This document shows, piece after piece, positions 39,293 through 51,830 of a DNA stretch of 64,000 nucleotides. The first letter of the stretch is position 1, and each line of letters begins with the position of its first letter. Origin of the DNA: Anarhynchus alexandrinus. Lineage: Eukaryota; Chordata; Aves; Charadriiformes; Charadriidae. Location of the stretch: positions 1,802,577 through 1,866,576 of the forward strand of contig VUYV01000147.1 of NCBI GenBank assembly GCA_008711295.1, in the 5' to 3' direction. The notes beneath the pieces are model-generated. The model did not search any database and was not told where the DNA came from. It worked only from the letters and a program-made list of their open reading frames with translations. The position numbers and the translations under genes were made by a program.

Positions 39293-41454
39293 TCACACAC
39301 AAACACTCGAGACTTTGAATGCTGAAAACCCCGGTTTATAAAATCACATATTGAGACCAGTTTTGAGGAAACTCAGAAGCAACAGTGCAGTTATGTATCT
39401 GACAGGACAACTAGCAGACAGTGATCATTTCGGAGAAGGGCACCCCTTCTGTCCCACTCAGAACAGCTGTATTTCTGGCAGTGGGTCAAAGTGAAGTACA
39501 TGCAGCCTTTGTAGCTACAAAGGCATCTTACGGTTACGGCAGGGACTACTGCAGAGCGACAGCACTCGTACTTTGAGTTATAAATAAAGCAACCTGTGGG
39601 ACTGGATGCTTAATGTTTGCGATTCAGCAGTTATTCTTTACCCCCTTTTTCAGAAGTCAGGTATTAACATGACAGACTAGTTGGACACTTTAAAAACAGA
39701 CCTGTCCAACTTTCCAGATGCTCCAAATCTACAAAGCAAAAGGCAACTGGTACCAAAATAGAGTCTTTGGGTACCAAGCTTACAGACTGGCAAAACTTTA
39801 AGCCAAAAAGCAGTTAGATTTCCTGCTCTCTTCCCAGACTATAAAGAGGATGTAATATTTCATAGTAAAAGATTGCCATGGAAGATATTTGCCTGGACTT
39901 TTTTTAATAAAGTCTGTTTGGCAGCTACAGGGGAATGGACCATTAGGTATTTTTCCATCTCTAGCGTCCATTATTCTAATTTCATCTAGGAATAGCAGTC
40001 CGGGATCCATCTGTAGCAGCGAAGCTAGAAAGGTAGAGTTAAGCACAGACATAAAAACACAGGCTGCTGGAACAGCCAACACGATCAGTTGTCCGTATCT
40101 GGTAGCCAGTAAACTGATAGTCTAGCCTCTTACCTTTAACACTGAAAATATCCATCATCATAGAGTGGGAATTCATTTCTAGAAGGACAAACAGAAAACT
40201 TTGAAAATAATCTTCTAGGCATGTGCTGGAGGTACCTCACCACCCTGTCCTCTCCCTTTGTGCTGATGTGTCGCATCCTGTGAAGAAGGCTAAGACAGAC
40301 TCCCTGAAATGTTGTGATGTTTTTCTCTTCACCTTGTCACAGCTCTGCTGAGTGATGGAGGAGGATCTGAATGGTCTATTCTCTCTGGAGTGAGAGAATA
40401 GTGTCAACACCGCTCTAGATTTCAGATCTGGCAAAACGTGCCTGAAGGTGACACGGAAGAACAGCAAGTTTTAAATGACATCTCCGTTCTCATATGACTC
40501 CTGTGAAGGTCTGCCATTAATAAGATAAAGCTTTCTTAAAAATTAAATGTTATTCTTGTGTGTCTCATACTGAGTATCTCGGCACAGCACTGAGTTAAAC
40601 AAAGCAGGCACTGATTTTAGATGTGGAGTGATAAGCACCAATTACTTACCAGTTTTAATGAAATTCTGTGAGTATGTTTTAGTCCCAGCCCCATCAGTGT
40701 TCACAGACTAGCAATGCTCCGTAGATAAATTAGTCTCTCTTGACATTAGCAATCACAAATATTCATTTTTTTCTTTGGAAAACCTAACACAGTTGGGTCT
40801 TTTGTGGAAAAGATCTTTCAGACAGGCTTTGAAGATAACCACTACAATAAAGGATTAATTCTCTTAGTTTCCTAGGTCTTGATCTGTTTGCTGTAGTTCA
40901 GTATGAAATAAAAGAGTACCTTCCTTACAAATGACAGTTCAGAGTGAATGAAACCAGTTGTGTAGATTACAACCTTTGAAGTTTTACTTGAAGATCGTAC
41001 TAACTGTCCAGAAAAATTTAACAATCATTGACAAATCTGCTTGCATTGCTGCTCATGGTACCAAGCAGTTTACATAACCTGTATTTTGTTCAAGAGAACG
41101 TGCAGTATGTTGTGGACAATTATTTTCTAATTCACCATGAATTTCCCCACGAATTTAAAAATCAGTCTTTCACGTATTTTCAGCACACTCCTATGGATCA
41201 TTGGTTCTTTCCAGTTAGAAAGAAAATGAATGTACACTGTGCCCACAAGCATTAAAATATTAAATACTGCAATAGAACCCTACAAAACCACTAGCTTCAC
41301 AGCTAGATCCAGATTTTGATTTCCAGATCCAGAACATTTTGCTTCCCTGATGTCCTAGCATGGAAAAAAAATCCCAGTGGGTGTACTGCATTGTGAGCTG
41401 GTTGTGGTCAACCCTAGAAGAAAAGATGGTGGAGCGGTTTGGGAGTTAGCCTGA

Positions 41455-41600
41455 GGCTTGGCAGGTCTTCATTTTCCTGCTCCACCATGGGCGTCAGGTA
41501 TTACCTTGGGCAAGTCACGTTTGTAAGATGGGAATAATATCTACTTCATAAGGATCTTTTGAGGACAAATGCATACAAGAATGCCAGACACTCAAGTGTT
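41455..41600 (+). mobile_element. MIR-like ancient SINE remnant
   Basis: ACCTTGGGCAAGTCACGTTT passes directly into GTAAGATGGGAATAATATCT, ACTTCATAAGGATCTTTTGA, GGACAAATGCATACAAGA and ATGCCAGACACTCAAG. This is the classic order of the MIR 3' half: 'ccttgggcaagtcac', 'ctgtaaaatggggataatac', 'cctacctcatagggttgttgtgagga', 'taaatgagataa', 'gcctggcaca'. An internal part after the GTCAC motif is missing. This is the clearest MIR-like copy in the window. Confidence 0.7.
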
Positions 41601-41606
41601 ACGGAC

Positions 41607-41664
41607 ATATGGTTTACATAAATACACAAAATAAATATATGGTTTATATAAATACACAAAATAA
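41607..41664. repeat. ~30-bp tandem duplication
   Basis: Two copies of ATATGGTTTACATAAATACA followed by CAAAATAA, differing by a C/T change and an extra AT. This is a recent-looking local duplication just downstream of the MIR-like remnant. Confidence 0.8.
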
Positions 41665-44600
41665 CTACGCAAGCTGGAAGCTTTTCAGGGTAAGGAGTCC
41701 TAGGTTCCCATATATTTGCAGAAAGAATGGCGACAGCCCTAGATAAAAGGAGTCTTCACCCTGGATCGCTGAAGACAGATGTTCCACGTGGGAAGATGTC
41801 CTCAGCCTCAGAGATGAACGCCTGGTTGTATTTCACACACAGAAAACCACTTCAGGCTTCAGGTAGGTTATAAAATCTGGGGTACCCACTGCAGTCACAA
41901 CTGCTGTTCTGTCACTCTCGTACCACTTGACCATCTCAGCACGCAGGGTACAAACACCCCCAGGAGTACACACATCGCATCTCGTTCCAAACACCCCCAA
42001 AACTCCTCTGCGTGCTGCTGTTTGCTGGGTAACTGACTTAACCTGCTACACAGCACTGCTGCTCCCCGGTACTATTCAGGGTGGGATTAACCAGTCAGCG
42101 AGTTCACACACTGATTCTGGTTTATGTCCCGCTACTCAGACCTGAACCACACCGACACGGACTGTCTCACCAAACCACGCATGGAGAGCAAAAAATCCAG
42201 CACATCCTCACACCAGCGACCCAGGCACGCTCTTTGAAATGCCTGGGTTAAAAAGTTGCAGCACCTGAATTAAAGGAATCCCAGGCCACCCCTCAGTTGA
42301 CAGACTGAGAGGAAAGAACTGATTTCTCAGTAAAAATCAGTAGCCACTGAGATGCAAATCCAAACAGGACAAAGATCAAATCAGAAACACATTATGCTTC
42401 AAAAGGGCCAGTTTCACAGGGCTGGAAACTATCATGAGCCAAATCAGCTTGGAGAGAGAATTTTTGAAAGGAAAACAGAAGTAATAATTAGGAGGCATTG
42501 AAAAAGAGAGCACTGAATACCTAAAGACCCACAATCACACACACAAAAAAGGAAGTTTTCGCTGCTGTGACACACACTGTGGCTGGACTTTTCTACACCT
42601 TAAAACCCTCCAGAACCTGAAGAGAGGCTGCAAGTGCCCCTGGGCTGCAAATCTCTTCACACCCCTCTGAGGTGCTAAATCCCATGGACCAAAAGCCCGG
42701 TTGCAGCTCCACCACTGATCCTCATGGTTCCTCTGGGTTAACTTTGGCACACCCCGTCCCTGGATCACAACAAGAAAAGAAAGCTTTCAGCAGCCACAAC
42801 ACAGCTCTTCATTGAAAGGAAAAACACAATAAAGCATAAGTTGGAAGTGAGTAAATAACCCCCAAAGGCAATCCTTCTCACTTTAGTTTATCTTTCCTTT
42901 TCTCAAAGACATGGTCAATCTGTGTCTAGAAAGGCAGCTAATGATTTTTCTTCTTCAACCTTCCACAGTTTCACGTTTAACAAAGCCCACTGTGACACAA
43001 AAGAGCATCAGCTGCTTTCCTTCTACCAGGAGACTGTTGGGCGATTCAGCCAGCAGCCGCACCATCTCCGCAGTCAGCCCGAGGTCTCGCAGCAGTGTGA
43101 CAGAGACCACAGTTTCAGGACCACAGCGAGCTGATCCAACAGCTCACCTCCGATGGAAGAAAATTCACCCCCTTGCAGTTATCTTTTTCAGCAAAAATAA
43201 TAGTTTTCTGCTGGCTTAGTAAGTTGAACTGGCACGGGAAAGGCTCCAGTATGAACCAGAGTCAGTGCAAGAGTGGGCAATTCTGCTGAGCACAGCGTGA
43301 GAAAAGCCAGGACGGAGGAATAGGGAAAAGGCACCAAACCCCTCTCCTTTCAGCAGCACTGCACTGTCACATTAGCTGCCCTGCTTGTGAAACCGCAGGC
43401 TGAGGACTTGCCGCGGAGCAATAACTCATCTGCAGAACCTTTCATGAAATGTAACCCGCTACTCCCGAGCAGGATTCATATCTCACCCATCAGCTCCCCA
43501 AAGCATCATATATATAAAGTAACAATCTAGTGAAAGGGGAAGTAAAATTAGCCGTACAAATATTTAGATAACTCGTGCAAAAAGGAGAAGTAGGCAGCAA
43601 CTCATAGAAACCTTAAACCAGAAAACTGATAAGGCAGCCAAAAGGCAATAAATTCTGTGACCGCCAAGAAACACTACGAAAGGACAGATTTTGATGTTTG
43701 AGTGTTTGCTCTCCTGTGTCCTTGTTGAATTCTTGGTTTTTTGCTCGATATCAAAAACAAATTGGTTCATTTTTGGATGGACAAAGTAGATGAAAATGAA
43801 GAGGCAGAACTATTTCATAAATATTCTTATCCAGCATTATAGAAGCAGCAGCTGACATGCATATATGAAAGGAAGGTGAATTAACTTGCCTCACTGTAAA
43901 CAAAGAGTGTCAGTAAAAAAAATACACATTACCAACTAGAGTAATTCTTAAATGAGCACGTCAGAGTCATCCACATCCAAGAGCTCTAGAAGAGCAGACT
44001 GACAAATGCTCTGGACTTATTCCTCTCCACTGACTAGAAGGAGACTAACATGACTGCTTTAGATACGTGTGTCAACATGAAAGACTCAGTGAGTCAAACC
44101 TCAGCCTAAATACTGATCGTCTGTGTGTTGCAGGCACATCTGGAATAAAGCGAATGCTGTGCCAGTTTGGTAAACGACAAAGCACTGGCCTGCCAACTTG
44201 ATCAGCGGTACCAATCTTGATATGAGAACCAGTTAATAAAAAAATAAAAGGACATTAAAACAAACAATACCACACCAAATGGGCATCTGGAAAGCAGGCT
44301 TTCTCAAACTTGGAGTCATTCCTGAAAGCCTGCTATTTGAAATTCTAAGTATTTCATAGTATTTTATAGTTTAAACAACCCAAATTTTGGAAGTGTCATT
44401 CCCAAAGCATGCCTGATTTCCATAAATCAAGACAGAATGAAGCACCATGGGAAACAATGAACTGTTTTGTCCCATTCAGTGGTAGTAAGTTAAATGGATA
44501 GCTCTTGTTAATTAGGGATATATTTGTAAAGTGCAAATGATTCTTAGTGAAATGAAAAATCAGAGGAACTATTCAAAAATCTTCCATACCTTGTTGTTCT

Positions 44601-46625
44601 TGTAGAGTTGAATGAGTTTAAAACTCTTACCATATTAAACTAAAACTATATAATATTCATCATTTATTAGGTTACTTTGTTAAAAGCTTTAGCTTTTTCA
44701 GGGAGTCCATTTCAATCCATTATTGCTGTAAGGATCACACAGGCCTTACTGCCAACAAGGAACTTCCTATATTATCTCTTACCTAAATTCTCTTCTCAGA
44801 ATGGTAGGAATTATTACCACTGAATGCAGTGGGAATTGCTCATGCAAAAAGGAATGATCCTTGCGGCTTAGGTTATCAACTTCTATATCCTGACATGCCA
44901 GCCTAAGAGTTACAAGTTGATGGAAAAGCAAAGCAACCTACTAAAATACTGTAATTTTTCAAAAGCGGGATTCAAGACCTGATGACTGTTGATAATTAGA
45001 AGATGATTAAACAATGTATCTTTAAAAAGAAGCATGTCCAAATTCATGCCTTGTTTTTGCACTAATACTACACACACGTGAATTGTGGCAGATCTTTTCA
45101 AGGGCACAATCTGAAGGCAATAGCTTCATAGAAAGAACTTGTAAGGAGAATACATTATCCTGAGTATCTCTTTCTGCTCATAATAGGATGAGTAGAAAAA
45201 AAATCCACTTGCTGTTAGATAACTCAAAATGCAGTTGCAAAGGTGACAGTCAAAGAAGAAGTACTTCTTGCTCACAAACTGTGCATGTTTGGTGAGGAAA
45301 TATGCAAGATGATGGCTGAAAATGCTGCCTCTCCTGACTGAAAGATAGGCTGGACTTCAGCTGAGACGTTTCACTTTCCCCTTTCTGCCTCCTTCAGAGT
45401 ACACTCATCCCTACCCCAAGGCATCCTGAGAAGGAACGAAGAGCTCCGTCACTGTGCGTTCCCCCCGTTCCTTCACAGCGGCTGGGAGGTCCATCACAGG
45501 AGCCTGCCAAGCATCTGCTCACACCTGCTGAACAGCCAACGGAGAAAACCAGCAGTTAATAGTGACAAGGAGCGCACCCTTCAAAAACAAAGCCCTCCGC
45601 CAAGTGGAAGTGAGTGGAAGGGGTAGGTCTCCCGCAAGAGATCAGAGGGACGCCACGGCTTTCAGTGCCAGTAGGCACAGCCTGGAGATGGGAGAAGCTG
45701 CTGCCTACACCATCCCCCATAATGCTTTAGCAGCAGCCACCTCCTTCATAATCTTCAGGTTCACCAGACATGTTACATGGTCCATCTGGGAAAGCTGCTG
45801 TTGCTATTGTTCATAATGACTAACAGAATACACCATAACTATAACTAGTAGTATTCCTTCTCCACGCAGGAGGTGCTCCAGGCAGGTCAGCAAGGCGCTC
45901 AGAGCACCTGCAGCGAGGAGCTCCTGATGTCCCCTCCAGTAAGTGCTGGCACCTGAGCTAATGTGCTCACAAGTAGCTCTCAGATGTCCTTGTGAGCTGC
46001 AGCCTCACACCTCGCCGTGGGCACCCTCTGGCAAGGCCACGGGAAGAGGCTGTCAGTGTGCAACAGCGATGCCCATGTTCGGAGCACTTTTTTTTCTCTG
46101 TCTTGGTGTGGTTACGAAGAAGAGGAACACACTGAGCAAGGTCTTAGTAAGCTCACAAGCTTCCAGAAGACTCTCCTGGAGAGAGGGAGGAGGGGAAGGA
46201 ACGTGAGCCACTTGCCAGAGACCGACCTGTCCAAAAAGAAATTAATTTAATTGTTCGTGGCAGTAGGAGAGCTTGCAGCTGCTGGCTCCAGGAAGCCTGG
46301 ACAGTAAGAAAACACAGCAGCAACGCTGCTAGAATTAAGCAAGCATCCAGCAGCCGGGACTCGGGACGCTTGGTGGCTTCACATCCCTGAGATGGCAAGA
46401 CTGCACACCCACCTTTGCTATTTTGAACAGTCACTTCCCAGTGTGGCAACTCTCTCCGAAATGCAGGCTGGCTGTTAGCACGTAGAGTAGCTGGTATGAG
46501 ATACCACCGCTTACAAAGCCCCGCCACCTTGCAATCAAAACCTCGCCCTGCAAAAGCCAGAGGTCCATCCCGCAAAGGGGAGCCCCAGCAGGCTGATGGG
46601 GTGGGTGGGAGCTGCTGGCTGCGTT

Positions 46626-46692
46626 CTCCGTGCCCTGAACGGGCTGTGTGCTCCGTGCCCTGCATGGGATGTGTGCCCTGTGCCCTGCACAC
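46626..46692. repeat. 25-bp tandem repeat, 2.7 copies
   Basis: CTCCGTGCCCTGAACGGGCT-GTGTG is followed by a copy reading CTCCGTGCCCTGCATGGGAT-GTGTG and a partial CCCTGTGCCCTGCACAC. It is a GC-rich minisatellite and partly accounts for the long open frame on the minus strand here. Confidence 0.8.
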
Positions 46693-46790
46693 AGCCGCCC
46701 GCTGCCCCAGCCCAGGCTGGGGATGGGCAGGGAGAGCGCTAACAGCTGTGTAATTACAAAATGATGTTTGCTTATTTTTATCCTTTTATT

Positions 46791-46815
46791 TTTTGTTTTG
46801 TTTTGTTTTGTTTTG
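46791..46815. repeat. (TTTTG)5 pentanucleotide repeat
   Basis: Five perfect TTTTG units directly followed by CCTCAG. The repeat acts in effect as a polypyrimidine-like tract before an AG. Confidence 0.9.
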
Positions 46816-49800
46816 CCTCAGAAGATAAGAACAGTTGGAGAAGTATATGCTGTGGGGCCTCAGCAAACCGACTGCCAGGAGTTGCTGTTTGAGGCTTTCA
46901 TCCATCCAGTTTTAATCCAAATTAGTAGGAGCTTCAGAAAGGGACTCTGGCAAAGTCACAGCTGGAAAGATTTTCATCATTAATTCTGCCAAGCATATAA
47001 AAAATACAATTAAAAAAAAAAAGAGAAAGGGGGGTTGGATGTAACAGTTCTTGGCGCAAACATGTTTTGGTTTCCTTTTAGAGTAAAAACAAAAAACAAA
47101 AGAAAATCTATATTTAATAAAGATATAGTCCATATTTTTGTCTTCTTTGACATCTTTACATAAAGCTACAAACGGTATTCTATGATTATTACACAATTAA
47201 TTTCTTACTGAAGTAGAAATTGTCTTTGCTTTACAAAGCAGCAAGGCAGCTGGGGGTGAGAGGGGAGGTCCCGCTTCCCTGGCCCCAGCGGCACGGGGCC
47301 CGGGCAGCTTTTTGGCAGGCTGTTCCCCATAGCAAACAGCAGTAGTTTATGGAGTTCAGCCCTGCAGCTTGTCAAGTCGCTCCGGGAAGGGAACACCAGA
47401 ACCGGGAGGCAGAGCAAAGGCAGGGGTTGCTTGGGTGCTTGTGTGTATTTGCCCACTATTCCCCATCGTCCATACCAGCTGCTTTGGTTTTACAGGGCTG
47501 AGCAGAGGCACCACGCTACTGGAGAAGCTGCTTTCCAGTAACCGCTATGGAAGAACCACCCATGGGTGCACACACACCTCCGCGACAGCTCCTGTTGCAA
47601 GCCCTGGAGACTAAAACATGACATTTTGCAAACGCCAACTTTGACAAATATATAGCGGTTAAGCGAATCAGCCCCTTTTCTCATATAATTTCATTATATT
47701 TCGTTCTCATATAATTTATAATTTCCAGGGAGCATTGTGTAAAGGAGTGAGGTTAAAGCAAAGGCGTTCAAGTACTCCCTGCCACATACATATTTTGAAG
47801 AGAGTGTGGAAACTTCCCAAAACTTTCCTAAATTGCTAAGGGTTTGTTTATTAGCGAGACAAAAGGTTCTCGCTGAGACAGGAGTGTGTCCCCTATGGTG
47901 CCACTCATGATTCTGGTTATCCTAATCTCTGCCACAACTGCTATTGCAATAAACACACTACACCCTGCCTCACACTTAAAATCTCAGGATCTCACAGCTT
48001 TATGCAAACAGCCTCAAAAGAAACCTGTAGAGCAGAACAATTTATAAAGGCATGTAGCGTGGCCAGAGAAGCATCATTCCACCCATCGCATACATTCACA
48101 TGAAGCACAGTACCACAACTCAGTGAAGAAGACTGCCTGTGTGTAAGGACCGATCCTTCCAACTGAATAGATCCAACTACCCGCAGGATTTCGTCCACAT
48201 GAACAAAAGCTATATTTCACTTCTAGCCAAAAATCACAGTGTTTTTGAACCTTTCCTATTACTTATTAAAAACTTTCATAGCAAAATTTATCCTGTACTG
48301 AAATTACCCGCTTGCATTTCTCCTAGTGCTGCATTCAACAGGGAAAAAGACAGATCAAGGATTAGTCTTGCTCCAAAATGCAATCATTGGCATAACTCCC
48401 AGTCTTCAGTGGAAATCTCTCCTATCAGTCTCAGGATAAAGCAAAGACACCCTGGGCTGTCCACTCATGGCACTAAACATCCACCCTTGGTCATCACTCA
48501 GAAACATCCCATCTTTCGGGACAGACTCTTATAGAAAGAAGTATTATGATTAATTGCTACATGACTCTTTTGCTAATGGTATCTCCTTATGGAGATAAGA
48601 TTGTTTAGTTAGGAGTTATGTATTTGATTAGAATTAATTACTTATCCCATCCCATACAGTAACACGACCTTTTACCTTGGACTTTATTAGTGCAAAATTT
48701 ATTAGAATGAATCCATGAAGAACAAGTTTTAAATTAGAATTTTATACAGCAAGTAGCATTTTCATTGAAAAAAAAAAGGTAATCTTTGAATAAGAATTAG
48801 TTTTGGAGAGAATTAAAACAGTGATAATACTATACTGTTTTGACATCTTTAGAAGGTAAGATTATTTTTTTCTATTTTAACCACTTTATGTAAAGCAACA
48901 GAAATTTCGGATTAGAATCTCAGATGACCATTGGCAATCATCGTATCTTTGTACCAAATAGTCTCTTTCCATCACCTGAAAATTGAATTTAAAAAAATCA
49001 ACTTTTGGGGAATTTTAAATGAAGCAAAATGTCATGTTCTACCCAGTTGTACTCAAAACTACTCCTTGTCAAACCTGACACGCAGGGTCGAAGCCTCCTG
49101 TGCCTCTGTCTGCTGTGGGCTGTCAGCGATCTGCTACGCATCTCCCAGGCACCTCCCTGAGTGCACAGACACATAAGATCGCAAGAGCGGCAGTAAAGAC
49201 ATTAAGATCTCCCTCCTAATCAATAGATTTCCCCTTTCTGCTGCCCACCTCATTCTAAGCAACATACAAGAATTTTAAAAGATCTTACTTGGCAAACCTG
49301 TCTGGAGGTCCAATACCCTTACGTGTAGCCAGACAGATTGTCCTGTCTCTGGGACCTCGGGTTTGATGGGCCTTTCAGCTGAAAGAGAGCTGACATCTCT
49401 TTTGAGAGGTATCCTCCACATCCATAGGCTCAGGAAAGCTGTAACTGATCAGAGGCACTGTACGAAATAACAGCAGCAATGACAGACAACTATAATGACA
49501 ACAGTTGAGAGGATACATACACAAACAGAGATTTTTACAGTCCAATAAGCCAATAAGAGAACATCAAAGAAATACATTAAAAAGGGTAGCATGAAGGCAG
49601 GCAAGTTATATTTCACTGGCTTAAATGATGTGATCACCAAAATCAATGACATAAGAGAATACAGTTAAAAAAAATACTATTTTTTCCAAATAGCAAACCG
49701 AAGAGAAAGGCAGAGGGATACCGGCCTCTTCATTCTCCTGGGTACCCACAACTCTATTTTTTTCAGGAGCAGGGCAGAAGTTTCCAGCCTGAAAAGACAG

Positions 49801-50498
49801 CCTTGTTCAACTCTGGACCTCAGTTTAGACTGGAGACCAAGCTAAACACCAAAGAAAGAATGCATTAAATTTTTCTTAGAGAGTCAGAAAAGAGAAACAT
49901 GGTGGTGATGGGAGCTGAGCCAGCAGAGAACAACCTTTGCCTTCTGGAGACTTCATCATCCTCCTGTCAGCTAATCTCAGAGCTGCTGGTTGTCCGACAG
50001 GGAAACTGGTAACCACTACATATCATCTGCTCTAGTCTTGCCCTCTCCCACGGGCCATTTTTGTCTCTGGAAAACCTGTGGTCAGAGGACAGTGCAAAGT
50101 CACAAGGTCACCTTCTCTATGACACCTTTCTCTGGCTGGTGGCCCTGAGGCTGTGGAGTTGTCCTGGGGACAGTGGAAATAACCATTAAGAAATCATCTT
50201 AAAAAGCAGTGATAGAAAGAAAGATTCAGAATTATTATGGTATTTCTTCCCTGTAACATCTCCACGGTTAACTGTAATATCAAAACAGCCTGAGAGAAAG
50301 CCCATGCTTTATCTTCTTAGCAGCGTTTTTCAGTATTTTTGGACAGGTGACCCTTGCCTGAGAACACACAAAAATTTCACTGCCTACTGCCAACTTCCAT
50401 GTATACCAATGACCCTCTTATAAATCACAACTCTGAGCTAAAATACTACTCCAATGGAAAAAGAAGAGATGCCAAACAGTTAAGGACTTCCACCACAG

Positions 50499-50585
50499 TC
50501 TTCCAGCCCCATTGAACAGGTAGAGAGGACAGAAGAGTCCACCAAAACTAAACTTCAAGAGTTGCTGCTGAAGCGCCCGTATCCA
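50499..50585 (+). CDS. Possible internal exon, unidentified protein
   Basis: Seen: an acceptor-like ACTTCCACCACAG/TCTTCC (pyrimidine tract weak), 29 codons without a stop, and a consensus donor CCA/GTGAGT. The reading starts SSSPIEQVERTEESTK and ends ELLLKRPYP, a charged, helix-prone stretch. It starts and ends in phase 0, so it could splice in frame to the segment at 52,599, which also starts in phase 0. There is an in-frame stop 21 bases upstream of the chosen start, consistent with an exon border. Inferred: an internal exon of a plus-strand gene. I do not recognise the family. No upstream partner is firmly identified, though an open segment lies at about 50,036. Against it: the acceptor is poor, short open frames are common, and the CpG/TATA region lies between it and 52,599. 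Confidence 0.27.
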
Positions 50586-51554
50586 GTGAGTGGAGGTTGC
50601 TTTAGTACAGGGTACCAGCACAAAGTCCAACACGGCTGTTTTGGAAACAAAAAGCCTGCTCTACTAGAGGAGATCCAGAATTAGATGTTGTCCCAATAAC
50701 AAAGACCAGTTTCTTAGGTTGGTTTAAAGGGAGGACTGCATTCTCCTTGAGATGTTCAGCAAGCTGACACATCTGCTTGACTCCTGTCATCAGAATGATG
50801 AGAAGAAACTAATGAGTCTCAGTTTTTGTGAGTTGGTCCCATAGCTTGGGTAGAAGTTGAAAGTTCAGCCGAGACCTTTATGTTCCTTCTAAAAAAGCTC
50901 TTTGTATGTTTTTGTTTGGGTCTTTTTGCTTGAAAGTGAAGATTGAGAAGTAGCAGGACCAACACTGGTTGTAGGACCAGCAACACAAATCATGGTTAGA
51001 TTTTTTGTCTCCAGGTCTTGTTCCATGTGGGTTCTTTGATGTTTAATGAGAGCTGAACTCATATTACAAGCTTTTCCCTGGAAGAGGTTACCTAGGTCTT
51101 TTTCTTCAACACCTCTGCCTATTTCAACAAAACGTGTAGCTCTCTGTTATCTGTAAGACCTCATCAAACCTTGACCTTCTGTCAAAATTGTTCAAATTGG
51201 CCACTAATTAAAAAAAGTATGAGAGAGAGATAAGAAGGTAGGGCACACAATTAATGCAGAGAAAATCTATTTTTGCTACTTTTCCGCTTCCTCGTCCCAT
51301 AGATACGCGGGAAGCTTGGCAGCCAGGAACACCACCACCAGGTAAAGGGATTCTGTGAAAAGGGGGGGCTCCTTCCCTCTGTTGCCTCAACAAATCACTC
51401 CCTACAGCAAGAGACAGCCTCTGCCCATATGACCTCGCAGCCGTTTTCAGCTCCTCCCTCCATCCAATTTGCTGCAGCGCAACAAAGCGCTCCAAAAATA
51501 ACGTTTATTTTTCAAAACTGGAAAATGGCACAAACCACCCCAAAGGAGAGAATG

Positions 51555-51830
51555 ACAACGGCATGAGTTCAGCGCGGGCTCGTGAACTGACCCTCCCTGC
51601 CAGGGACAGGAAACTGGAACCTCACGGAAAGAGACTGAATGGAACCAGATCGAACGAAAGCGCCAGAAACCGCGGCCATCGATGGCCAAATCCTGCCGAA
51701 AGGATAACTCACCCGCCTGTCAGTCCTTCGCTAGAGCGAGCGCAAGGACTGTGTCACGGCGCTACGGCTATAAACGCCTCCGCTTTGCAAGTCTGCGCGT
51801 ACCATAGCTGGAGCGTGCACTTAAAGCGAG
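51555..51830 (+). promoter_or_regulatory. CpG-rich region with TATA box, candidate promoter
   Basis: By eye about 25 CpG dinucleotides in 275 bases of only moderately high G+C, in a CpG-poor neighbourhood. Inside it, TATAAA at 51,769-51,774 is embedded in GC-rich sequence (CGGCTATAAACGCC), the arrangement expected of a core promoter, and would place transcription start near 51,800 on the plus strand. A coding-like segment begins about 800 bases downstream at 52,599. The opposite direction cannot be excluded, and no first-exon donor is obvious; AAG/GTAACT at about 52,174 is one option. Confidence 0.45.

Larger units (their letters stand above)
36795..41450. other. Noncoding stretch with assembly gap
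   Basis: No supported exon. Includes the 14-N gap, an A-rich simple repeat at 39,258-39,292 and a both-strand open region at about 39,800-40,125 that I do not recognise. The rest is unique AT-leaning sequence. Confidence 0.55.
41670..50030. other. Noncoding stretch, no gene supported
   Basis: Long open frames occur in GC-rich patches, notably minus 46,153-46,692 (179 codons), but they carry no domain or splice support. Acceptor-like sites exist at 46,820 and 49,769, each followed by a short open frame, without a matching partner exon. Simple repeats are listed separately. Confidence 0.5.

Noticed and set aside
44790..44850. ATTATTACCACTGAATGCAG with GGGAATTGCTCATGC, resembling a fragment common in sauropsid repeats
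   Set aside because: It is under 60 bases and I could not assign a family from sequence alone.
46153..46692. Longest open frame in the window (179 codons, minus strand)
   Set aside because: It lies in a GC-rich patch containing a 25-bp tandem repeat, has low-complexity Ser/Leu/Pro composition, and shows no domain or splice support.
50418..50790. Two overlapping minus-strand open frames that looked like a decayed retroelement
   Set aside because: No retroviral or LINE motif is recognisable, and the plus strand over part of this interval is the better coding candidate.
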